Source of the DNA: Heliocidaris erythrogramma
Lineage: Eukaryota; Echinodermata; Echinoidea; Camarodonta; Echinometridae
Direction of reading: 5' to 3'
DNA length: 64,000 bases
Assembly (NCBI GenBank): GCA_025617745.1
Contig: CM046855.1
Span: forward strand, 13,857,880-13,921,879
Shown piece by piece: positions 1 through 12,500 of the stretch. How positions within the stretch are numbered: the stretch's first letter is position 1; the number at the start of each line of letters is the position of its first letter. The translations under genes and the position numbers were made by a program. The notes below the pieces were generated by a model. It saw only the letters and a list, made by a program, of their open reading frames with translations. It was not told the origin of the DNA and did no database searches.

Positions 1-468
1 TTTTTCTTTTTTAGGTTTCAAAGATTCATAACTTTCTTATTGTATAATTATCTGATTGCGCTCAAACTTTCGCAGATCACTTTCTTTATTTTTGTTCTTT
101 CTTTAAAAATAATTTGCGGCAAAGGTAGAATCGCCCTTTTAAGTATCTAGGCTTGGATCGCCCCAGTTACCATTAGGCTACCTATTATTTTGATCATGTG
201 AGGGGTCCTCAAGAAGAAAAAAAACACACACTTTTTCATGATTTTTATATGAGAATTATATAACAAACAGTATTTGAATACAGTTTATTTGTAAGGGGGA
301 CATACAGCCCAGAAAGTACCTAGTTTTTGGCCTACCATGTGGTGTACTAGTGTCTCTACCCTCCTGCAGTTGTCAGCCGATATACCTCCTCCCTTTACTT
401 TGCCATGTATACCCTCAAAGAAATAATGTTTGCTCATTTACATGATGGATATCGTTTGCTTTGACCAG
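1..468. other. Intron sequence upstream of first SLC13 exon
   Basis: No coding signal recognised. The first 200 bases (cataactttcttatt...) resemble a dispersed sequence at about 33405-33535 (ccataactttcttatt...), suggesting an interspersed repeat. Confidence 0.4.
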
Positions 469-734
469 ATTGGTTACATGGTCTTCACCATCGTTCTCAT
501 GGGCACCTACTGGGTGACGGAGGTAATCCCTTTACCCGTCACGGCCCTCATCCCAATGGTTCTCTTCCCGATCTTTGGTATCCAAGACACTGGCACCGTC
601 ATCAAGTCTTACTTTCACAATGTCCACTTTCTCATCTTTGGAGGCCTGGTCCTCGCCGCGGCCATCGAGCATCAGAACTTTCATCGTCGCTTCGCCCTTC
701 GGGTCCTGCTCCTGTTCGGTACTAACCCTAGAAG
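469..734 (+). CDS. SLC13 exon 1 of window (internal exon)
   Basis: Begins after acceptor gaccag with ATT GGT TAC (phase 0) and ends AG|gtgaga (phase 2). It encodes two early membrane segments, with WVTEVIPLPVTALIPMVLFP and NVHFLIFGGLVLAAA. An ATG at 442 lies in the same frame upstream, but the acceptor at 467-468 and the missing N-terminal family sequence make an internal exon more likely than a start exon. Confidence 0.88.
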
Positions 735-3461
735 GTGAGAATAATCTCTTTAAACAAGGGTCGTCGAATTTTCAGATTTTTATTGTGAAGTGACACCCCG
801 CCCCCCCCCCTCCCCCCTTTCATAAGATCCTCGCATGTCGTCTATACAGTCATTCAATATGATTGTTGTGATTTTCAATCAAGATGTTCAATCGAATGTT
901 CCAATTCTTGTGAGACTTTTTGCTTTTAACTGTTAATGCTTTTGATATTTTTTCCTTACCAGTTAAATCAATTTTCATCACCATCAAAATCATTATTATT
1001 TTCTCATCGCTATTACATTTAGCACATCATAATAATTATGTATATAGCCTACTATTGGAAAGTGACATGAATTAATGGATTCAGATTTCATTCCTTGCCA
1101 TTCATTTCATTTCACTTTGGTTGCTGTAGATTGTTACTTGGCTTCATGAGTGCTACAGCATTTCTATCTGCCTGGATGTGTAGTGCAGCCGTCACGGCCA
1201 TGATGCTCCCCATCGCTCGGGCCGTGCTCGATGAAATCGCCAAGCAGGACATCAAGGAAGAATACGAGATGGAAGGCGAGCTCGAGGGAAAATTGGAACA
1301 GCAGGTCTGATTTTAATTTGAAGTCTCTCAATGTTACTATACTCTTATATTAGTAAATGCTTTATTGAATTCATCTTATTATACAAAACATTATAAAAAA
1401 CAATATATCGTGCAAGAAATGGGTACCCGTTTAACATCCAGAAGATGTAATACACAGTTAAACAAAGGATAATATAATACAAAGTTAGTTAGTTGCGTTT
1501 AAAAGAACTTTAACACGTTTGTAGTCCAAAGTTTTATGTTCCATCATATATCATTTTTATTACAACATTATACAACACTGTAAACGTATTAAAATAAATA
1601 CCCCTAAATTTTATGTAAACAATGTGAATTAAATAACAGTTCTAAAAATAATTCAGAAACACCTATTAATGATTAAAGGATGATTTTCTATACACTGTAA
1701 TATATCTACCAAGTATTATCATGATTATCAAAAGTACTAACAAGCATGTAAGTACCAGCATTGCATGATTTTGATTTGATTGATTTGAATTTATTCAGAC
1801 AATATAAAAAACATGTCTCGTTAAAACAAAAACGGTTTGATCAAACCCATACAAGTCTGTTTCCCGGACAAAATGATAAACTGAAATATGTTTCAAGTTT
1901 GTTTGTTTGTGTGTATGTTTTGTGTCGTATTTTAATATCGATTAGGTTATTGAAAAGGGCTATGTAATTTCATTTTGTGGTTAAAGGCTTGAGGAGCATT
2001 AAAGATGGGTACCTATTAAAATTGTAAACTATCAAGTTCCTTACGTTATTCATCAGTATTCAACAGTATTGTCAATTAATCCTAAAGACTTTTGCAATAA
2101 ACATACATTCAAGAGAGCTACGAAAAATTATGCACATCAGAGATAATCTGCGAATGCTTTTAATTTGAAATTCCAGGATAGCTCATTGGACCCCAAAACA
2201 AACTCAATATAACAGATCGAGGTTTTGGTACAGCAAAAACCTGGCGTTGAATAACACTAGGGAAATTAGATATTAATTGAGTTTCTTTAGCTCTACATGG
2301 TCGCCCAGAAAGAATACAACACCTGAGATCTGCAATTTCAAAGACATCATTGTCAAAATATCATTAGTTGTTTTTATTTTTATTTTTTGAGGGGGGAGGG
2401 TGGTAGAAAATTCTTTCCGAATAAAATGATTCCAAGGTGATCAATTTTGGGTATATGAGGCGTTTTGATTCTATGGCTATTTTTGTCATTTTCAAAATTT
2501 GCTCCGTTTGCAACCATAGTCATGCTTGTCAAGCAGCGAAATTTTCCAATGACAGCTTTTCATACAGTCAGCTCTGTTGACAAACGCATGACTGTTCTCG
2601 CTTTGAAAACGAAGACAACGTGAATAAAACGAAGATTGTATGGAAAGCTGTCACTGGCAAATTTCTCGTTGGAAAAGGAACAAATTTTGAAAATGATATT
2701 GCCTCACAAATATAGCCGTAGAATCAAAACGATTTTCCCAAAACTGATGATCGTGGTGTCATTTTACTCGGAAAAGAGTTTTTTCTTCCCAATAAAATAA
2801 AATATAATGATATTGCGTCTGTGATGTAGTGGAAATGGCAGATATCATGTGTAGCATTCTTCCTGGGCCACACTGTATAATCACTAGATATATTTTCATG
2901 ATTCACATCTGGTAAATATATGTCTGTCAGTGCGGCATATAATGTGAACAATATTTCTTACGATTTTCTCATGATTTATGAAGATTATTATCTCTCTAAT
3001 TTAACCAGTCCACTGGCCGGAATATTTCAACTTCAGAAGATAATCACGAAAAGAGAAATAATTGGGAAATATCAAGGTAAGCTTTGGTAACGGCTCTTTG
3101 TTCCGATATCCTTTGTTTTGACCCTTGTATACACTTTTAATAAGTGTTTTTGTTTATTCCTCCAAATTGAAGTTCTCATATATACATATACAACATGTCA
3201 TAATAGTAAATATAAAACCAAATACATGCACAAGTTATAAAAGCGTCATAACTCCAAGTAAACATAACATAATGTACATGTAACAAATATAAGCAATAAC
3301 CCTAACAATAATTATATTCAAAATATTTTAATAACAAAGCAAAGCGAAACTAAGAAAAAAGCTGGAGGAACTTGAAATCCTAAAACTAAAAGGGGGGAAA
3401 TAAATTTAAAAGAATTCAAACTTTCTCCACTTAAACTTACTCCCCCCTTCTCCACCCCACC

Positions 3462-3521
<60 letters not shown>

Positions 3522-6500
3522 CGAAATTGCGAGAATAACGTTGCGTAACTCAATCAAAGTTCCCCAGAGCTGTCCTCCCTTTTTGAAAATTTTGCAGAGG
3601 CTGAAAAAATGTCTCCGCCGGGAAACGAACCCGGGTCGTTGGCTTAGAACGCCAATGCCTTAACCACTAGACCACGGAGACGGGTTAGTGGTTTCGGCGA
3701 CACTAGATTCAATTGACCGACAGATTGACAAATCCTCAACCTTATTAATTAATTCCTTTGTCGGGGGCAGGTGAGTTTTGAACAAAGACAAGCCGCGTGC
3801 CTCAGCTGGATCCAAGCGAATGCTTTGAATACATGTATACATTGGAATAAATTATTCTTAATAACATTATTGTAAGGAAATAACATATACAACAGCTTTG
3901 GCAAATCTCGTGGAAATAAATACAAATGTGAAAGAAATTGCGAGAATAACGTTGCGTAGCTCAATCAAAGTTCCCCAGAGCTGTCCTCCCTTTTTGAAAT
4001 TTTTGCAAAGGCTGAAATAATGTCTCCGCCGGTAATCGAACCCGGGTCGTTGGCTTAGAACGCCAATGCCTTATATATATATATAAATTATATATGACTT
4101 TTATCAGAAGAAGGGAAAAGGAGAACAGAAGAAAATATAACAAAGGAAAGCATTTAACTGAGTTCGTTTTCTTCGTTTTGATTGCTTCAAAAATCGCCAT
4201 TGGGTGACTGGGGCCGGCGAGCAGGCGAAAGTTTGATTCTATAATTTAAATTATCAATTTTTCTTCCTCTAAAGCAACGTACGTATCACGCCCACGTCCA
4301 AACACAGCAGAGGCCACATACTTCTGTGCAAGGCTGTCATCCTCTGCATCCCCTACGCGGCTAATGTCGGAGGGACTGGATCTTTAGTTGGTACCCCTCC
4401 CAACATAATCTGCGTTGCTCTGGCTGAGAGGTACATGTATAAGGGATTTCCCCGTTCCCCATTGAACGCATTGTGTGTCTGGGTGTGTGTGTGTGTGCGG
4501 GTGGGTGTGTGTGCGTGTGGGTGTGCGCGCGCGCGTGTGTGACTTTTCCTCATAGAGTTACAAACGCACTAATGTAACTCTATGCTTTTCCTTCTCTAAG
4601 TATTTATGGGGTAGCGGAGCTGGGAGCACAGTGTTTACAATATTTCAAATCAAGTAATAAAGGTGATGTTCATTTTACCCGACGGCTTAGTTAGCAGTAC
4701 CACCTGATTCACAAACCGAACACAGTAGACAAATGTAAAAAAAAATAGTTAATGCCAAAGTATATGCATTGTAAATAATAAGCAACCAGTGGATACACAA
4801 CTTTAGGTCATATCCGACATATTAGGCTAATAAAGATAAAGGCCTTACCGACAGGTCCTTTGGTGTCAAATGCTATACCACTATCTCGTTAACAGATAAT
4901 TTTCAAATCTGATAAAATAAGCGCATAAATGCAACGTTTTGATACTATTTCTGTTTCCTTTTTAAAATCTTTCAGTCTATTCGGCAAAGAGACGGGTCTA
5001 AACTTTGGAAGTTGGACCCTCTATTGCTTCCCTCAGATGATCATCTGCATCCTGGTAATATGGGTGTGGCTGCAGTTCATGTATCTTCCTCGCAGGTACT
5101 AATACTAATGAAAAACAATCCAAGAATGTGTTCATATAAAAATGCTCAACCTTATGGTAATTAAATGTCCAATCAATTTTTAGGTACTCTATGCCCATTT
5201 CATGCCGAACTCTACATAATGCAGAAAACTCTCATTATTTAGTCAAATCCACACTGTTCTGATAGTAAATTTTACTTTTAAAACGCCCTAATAAACTTGT
5301 CTAGAAATATGCAGATTAAATCCACCTTAAGATTTATCCTATGTTTAACATTGAAACATAAACAAATAAATATTAAGCACACAATATTTTGCGTGCCTGC
5401 ATTGATTGAATATAAAATTATATTGATTTATCATGGAATTATATATCCTAGTAACATACCATATCATGTTTTACATTTTCCAAACTTGCAGATTCGGGAG
5501 CAAAAACGAAGACGATATTTACAAGCCCGACAAGCTAAAGAGAGTGATACAACGTGCATACGATGAGCTTGGCCCAATAAGGTCTTGATATCGATCTTTA
5601 ATAATGAATAAATTATCTTCATAATTATTGTAGATGACACGTATACCATTTGAACCACGGTTATACTTGGCTACCCGAAAAGTTTCCCAGGGTTAACCGG
5701 AAATACATTTAGGAACAGCCATTGCATGCAAAATGGATTTCATTTCAATGTGACATTAAAAACGATAATTTTATGGTTATTTAAGCCGTGGTCCTGTCTG
5801 GAAAGAAATGTCAATGTATCTTTTCTTGTATTATTCAATGTGATTTTTAAAACTTTTACTGTCACACGTCACGTAATATGCGGTAGCAAATGTTCAAAAC
5901 AGCTAGAGGCGGCGTTCCGGGGAACAGGGGCCACAGTGTGCCCCCACTTTGGTACCCCAAAACGTGCCCCTTTGCACTTTTGATAATTGCACCCTTTTTT
6001 ATTATGATAAAACATACCTTTTAATTCTAATAGGGGGGGGGGGGTGTTTCATAAAGCTGTTCAAAAGTTACGCACAACTTTACGCACGACTGGTGATCAG
6101 TTCTTGTGCTAAATGATTGAGAATATGATTGGTATAGCACCCAAGAACATGTTCCAGTCGTTCGTAAAGTCATTCGTAACTTTACGAACAGCTTTATGAA
6201 ACACCCCTAGTTCTCTTTTTCACCTGTGTTCCCCCATTCATATAATATTCACCCGTTTTTCAATCATCAGAGATCATTATTTAATCCAATGGCTACTGAA
6301 TTATATCATTGCTATAGGCTTAAAGTGATTTAGTAACTTCGTAGACGCTTGATAAAATCTGAGCTGCCTGGTCTTACATGCTATCAGTGTATGTAATATG
6401 ATGTAAATATGAAGCCCAGGAAAAAACAAAGGCTCTTCCAAATCATCATGTGCTTCACAAAAGTAAACATATACAAGTGACCGGAAATGCCAGACTCATT

Positions 6501-9500
6501 TTTCCTATAGACTGCAGTGTTAGACTAAAGCGTATGGCTATACGCTTTCGTAAATAGCAGTATTCAGTCATATATATCTTAAAGTGATTAGGTAACCCCG
6601 GGGGCCACTCAGATATATGGGTGTACACATGCGTGTCCATGGGTTTTCAAAATACCCCCTAAACAGGTTTTATACTTGGATGAAAAAAGACCCCTAAACG
6701 AGGATTTTTGCGCGGTTTTTCATCATCCAACCCCCCTAACCAGGTTTGACTTCGGCCAGATTAGTTAAAAGCACCCCTTTTTGTTGAAAATCAGCGTTTT
6801 TGGACCCCTTAATGCGTAACGCGCGTTACGCGTTCCACCTGAAAAAAGGACCCCTTTTACGCGTTTTCTTGGACGCGCATGTGTGATGTGTACACTCATA
6901 TATCTGAGTGGCCCCCCTGGGTAGGTAACTTTGTGGAGGCTTGATAAAATATGAGCTTTCTGGCCTTACATGCTCTCAGTGTATGTAATATGGTGTAAAA
7001 ATGAAACCCATGGGGAAAACAAGCACTTCAAAATCATCATGTGCTTCTCAAAAGTAAACATATGCAAGTGACCGGAAATGGCAGACTCATTTTCCCACAT
7101 TGACTCAGTGTTAGACTAAAGCGTATGGCCATACGCTTTCGTAAATGGGAGTATTCAGTCATAGATATCTTAATACATGTAATAGCATTATATATTTGAA
7201 AACCTTTCTATGCCCGGCTATCTATTTATCCTTCTGAACATCATTATACAAGACAGATATCAAAATTCATCATTTTATTAAATCAAGCCTCCACAAAGTT
7301 ACCGAATGCCTTTAATAATAGCATTGTATATTTGAAAACAATTCTATGCCTGGCTTTTTATTTATCCTTCTGAACATCATTATACAAGACAAATATCAAA
7401 TTTCATTAAATTAAGCCTCCACAAAATTACCGATTCCCTTGGGAGCCTTGGCTTATGTAGCCAATGGATTAACGTCTAAGAATTTGAGCGGCTTTTCATA
7501 GTGTCCTGTTCCGCTGTTGATATCATCACACTGGAAGGCCATGAACAAAAGGCAGTATGAAAATAATCGATAGCGCGTAGTGTGTATGTCTTTGTTTGTT
7601 TTGTTTTTTTATTATTCAAGGTTTGCAGAATGGGCTGTATTGGTTCATTTTCTGATCTTAGTCGTTCTATGGATCACCCAAGACCCTAAGGTGTTTCCAG
7701 GCTGGGGATCTTTTTTTGAGCCTGGGTAAGTTTACAGTGAAAACTCATCACTAATGTGCTTGCGATTGTAAAATCGTCCTTACGTGTCCAAATCTCGCAT
7801 GCACCTTGAAAAATCTAAAATCCTACAGTGAATTGAAATATCTCTTTGCTGTGCTTCGGAAAAAAGTTTAATTTTGAGCTTTTTCCCGATATTTTAACCG
7901 TTTTCCAGTGCAACAAGAGGCATATCATCTATTAAGTACAGAACCTGGCAGAATTCATTTTATAATATCCTCATTCTAACTGGAGAGTACAGTCACAGAA
8001 CTCCTAAAGAGTTCTGTGAGTACAGTGCTCCAATTACGAGATCTTATTACCTACCTGCTGCAAGCCGAAGATGGCGTCTACCCGAATTCGTACGGCCGAG
8101 AAAAAAATTTCCAGTATGAATTCGGAGATCGCGTATTTGGAGAGATTGTAAAATAAAATCGGCCCGATTCCGGACTTCTATAGGGTATTAGCCTATAAGA
8201 TATTACGCACGGATTTTTTTTCTTCAGACTTAATATGCTGTGTGACAGATGTCGTAGTCGAGTAGTTTACACACTTGACCGGAGATCAGAAGGTCGTAAG
8301 TCCGTTTCCCGGCACGGCACCTATGTCCTTAAAGGGGCCGTAATATATCCAGCACGTAGCTCGCCCGACTTCTCTACGAGCTCAAAAGTGCATTTTCGCC
8401 ATAGACCATTTTCGAATACTGCTGGTGTCTGCTCGATCACTGCGGGCTCCACCGCGTTTTTTAGGAGTCGGCCGACGTTCGCAGGGCACCGATACCTGCT
8501 CCCATTTCAACAATTTTCCAATGGCAAATTTTTTTCTGTCGCAGAGCTCGTAAGCAGGTCGCCCGTAGATATCTTGGGCATTGGCAAACATTCGACTGAT
8601 ATTCGGGCGGCAATCCGACGACTTTAGATCCTTTTGGATTTAAACTTTGGACGGAGGTCGGCAGAGCTGTGCGGCGGCCGCACGGGCTCCCTACGATACT
8701 CGAACGACCTCTCCCGTATCTCACCCGACATGTACAAAATCGGGCGTGCTTCGAGCGCGCTCCGTGCTGGTGTCGTAACGTCGTCGGGCGTAGAGTATCT
8801 ACGTAAAGAGAGTAGCGACAACTCATGATTTGAACGCAATTTTGTTTCCACTGCTATGCAACATTTCTGTTCAATTCCGATGAGCACCTGGGTGTTCTCA
8901 TAAATAGATACAATTCCAACGCCACTTTGTTTCCCGTAAAGTCAGACGTCTATATAAAGGTCATCTAGTCGGGCGGCTTCTACGGGTCCCGGCTGGCATA
9001 TGCAAGATATTTTATCTTCATTGCTTCTCTGTTGGTACCCGATAGGATGCGAAACCATTGTGGTTTATTCATCATTGTGAGCATCTGTAAAAAGATGTCT
9101 GGCTGGAATGCTCCAAGGGAGTGGAGAAGGTACATACATTTTATGTGGGCAAGCCTGAATCCAATGACCGGGGTAATAAAATATCTGTAAAACACTTAGA
9201 GATATCGTAGATGTGTAAGCGCTATATGAAATTAATCTAGAATATTATTATCATTATTATTTATTGTCAGTTTTCATCAAATCTTGTCATTTAGTGTAGA
9301 TGGGCTTGGTTTTGCTTCTTGCTTTTCACAGAGGTGTCGATTGCGAAGAAAAAAATCCTGCGATGTAGCATATGCTTTACAGATGGACACATTTACTTCA
9401 TAATTTCTATAATTAGATCTTGATATGAATCAGTGGCTTTTCCATAAATTGATAAACATCCCGAAACCGGGCGTATGCCTACCTGTGCAGCCCCACAGAC

Positions 9501-12500
9501 AGATTGCAAGTTGTATTGATTTTATGTTTGATATGCCCCTCTTTATCATAAATTCTACTGGTCTTTTCAGCCTCACAAGTGCAACCCCGGCAATACTGAT
9601 CACTATTTCGCTGTTCATGTTTCCATCTGAGAGACCACAGAGGCTGATAGAAATAAGGGAACAACAAATAAAAGGTAGGCCTACAAAATATTAACAAACT
9701 ATTTTTTCATTTCATTAATTTTAATTAATTCGTCAGAATATACAATTCGTTTTTTTAATGTATTACCTGATGTTATGTCATAGTCACGTTCTCTTTTTTT
9801 TTGTCCAGTAGCCCGACTGACAGCAGTTAATGGCCTGTTAGTTAAAGCGTATTGTCTTTACGCAGTATGGAATACAAGTAAATCAATTCCAAAAAGATCG
9901 AACCAGAAAAGATATATCTTTTTTATTTATCACTTAAAAAAAAGAAGCTCGATCTATTTTGGATCAGTTAAAGAGAGAAAGAGAAAGACAGAGACAAAGA
10001 AAGACAGAGACAGAGAAAAATTTCTTGATCAGGGATAGTGTTGACCAATGAGAGAACGAGAATTAGTCACCCCTCGATTAAACCACATAATCCAAACATC
10101 TACCGAAAATTTGTGTATATCACCGTTGGTATTTAATGTGCCATAAACACCACTTTGAAAATTCTAAATTGATTAGTTCAAATATGTAGTTACATCGAAC
10201 TGAGGAGCATGCAATGCCTATGTCTTTTGTAATATCGACTTGTATGCATATATTGCGCCTCTGAACAAGCTCCGTGTAAATATATTTACAGACGGAAAAC
10301 TACAGAAAGCTAATAAAAAATTCCCTTTTGATTAAAAAAAAACAGACATGAAGGCTTCAGAACTTGGCATATCTGAAAATGAGAGTGGTACAGATGGTGT
10401 TAACGATGACAAATACGGGAGTGAAAATCACCCCAAACTAGCCAAAGTCAAGTCCATCCCTGCTCTTATCACCTGGGACGTGGTACATGAGAAGATGCCT
10501 TGGGGTGTATTGCTTGTTGTAGGAGGAGGATTCGCCCTGGCCGACGGTTGTGTGGTAGGTAGAGCCGAGATTAGACACCGAATAATATTAAAAATTCCTT
10601 GACATATCGCCTTGATAAATTTATAGAAAATAAATATAAATTTACAGTTTTTATCTTCACGAAGCGACATAAGGACACGTTATCCACAAATTGCATCTAT
10701 AGCACAGGCATGACAGAAATGTTACTTTGGGGGAAAATAAGTGGTAATATCAAACAGTTCCGGGCAAAGTAAAGATTCTATCACGACATCTTTTAAAGGT
10801 AATTTTGAGTTCTGGGTAAGGCGGAAAGAAAATTTTCATACAGAATCAAAATGAAATTTACTCTGAGTATTAAAGGCTACAAACTAATGAGTGGCATCTG
10901 GCAAACTGTCTTGGTGGAATATGTAATAGCTGAGAAAGCAAAGAAAGCTTTAAGGAAATCGATCTAATTGTCTCGATTCACGTACTCACCACGAGGTCTC
11001 ATAAGTTGCGTTCTTCATAATGTGATTTTTTTGTTTACATTTTATCTTCCAAAGAACCCACCCATCACATACAATAAAGATTTAATGACAGACATTTACA
11101 AGACTGGTTTCCATTGGGGCAGTTTGAAACAATGCAAATACATCAATAAACATTACAAATCTGATAAAATAAAATGACAATGGTATATTAATTGACATAA
11201 TTATCTAAAACAATGAAGAATGAAAAGTAATATTAATATAAAAATCACCAATATAAAATTACACTATCATAGAAGAAAGTATAACAATAAACGGTCAAAT
11301 GTCGCTGAACTCTGCATCTCATGAGGTAAAGAATTCCATAGACAGCGCATCTTTATACATGTATATATATAAAAATTGAATTTTGCACTATCGATTTCCT
11401 TCGTCATAAACATAGCATTTAAAAAAAAATTGTAATCTCTCTCTCTCTATCTTTCTTTCCGTGCATGTTTCTTTTTCTTTATTTTTAGGAATCTGGTTTG
11501 TCAGCTTGGATGACGGAGCGATTCGAGATCTTCTATGGAGTTCCGCCCTTCGCCATGGCTTTTATAACAGCCATCTTTATCTCACTCATTACTGAGTTCA
11601 CTGCAAATCCAGTTACCGCCACCATCTTTTTACCTATAGTGGCAGAGATGGTGAGTTTCTTCATTTCAAACTTATTTCTTATATCATATTTTTTTTAACC
11701 CCTGAAAATGATTTCAGTTCTCATGCTCATCAGCAGGGTTTCGCGTCTGAATACAAGAAACGACGGGCGTGGGGAGACTAGTATGTGAATGACGTCTGCT
11801 AACAAGCATTTCATCATTAATTTTGTGAGATCCGAATCAAAATTTCTTATGTCATGTATTGAATTTTCTTACCGTTTTGAGGATGATTTCATTATTATTT
11901 TCTTAAATGCGGACAAGATATGGCTTCGCTATACTATCTGTATGAGATATATAAGTTATTCATCACGTAGTCAATGAAATGTGAATATCCATGATCTCGC
12001 AAGTGCGTGAAGGCCAAGTGGCGTCTCCTTACGCCAGGCAATCAATTCTGGTATTCAGACGAGAGGCATTGTCTAGAGGCCCGAGACACCTTGACAGTAC
12101 TATATCTCTGAAGCTTAAAAATGTAATCTTAGAAATCGGAAGATGCAAATGTGAAAAAAGAAGATAACAAAACATGAATCACGTACTTTTCACGTGTTTG
12201 TAGGCCGTTGCTATGAGGATAAACCCACTGTATCTGATGGTCACTGCCGCCGTCTCGGCTTCCTTCGCCTTCATGCTCCCTGTAGCTACTCCGCCTAATG
12301 CCATCGCATTCTCCAGCAAAGAAATCAAAGTTATCGACATGGTAAGCTTAGGAACATATCTAGTTGACATTTACCCATATTCTGTCAATTTTATAATAAT
12401 GCATCTGTTTACAGATTCATTTGAAATTATGTTATATCAGTCATTAATAGAATCTGGACAAATGATTGTACATCATGTGAGGGGAAATAATTCGCAAGGG

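Noticed and set aside
442-468. ATG at 442 as the true SLC13 start
   Set aside because: A splice acceptor at 467-468 and the missing N-terminal membrane segment argue for an upstream exon; retained only as a weak alternative.
3611-3681. Functional tRNA-Arg(TCT) gene
   Set aside because: The fold is good, but the T loop lacks the conserved A58 position and the sequence continues into a body repeated at 3934-4072, so it is a SINE.
4353-4553. 66-codon minus-strand frame rich in His/Thr/Arg
   Set aside because: Antisense of a real SLC13 exon plus a GT microsatellite.
8235-8627. 130-codon open frame on + strand and a 121-codon frame on - strand (8461-8826)
   Set aside because: Both lie in the CpG-rich island, where stops are rare by composition; overlapping frames on both strands and no domain or family pattern.
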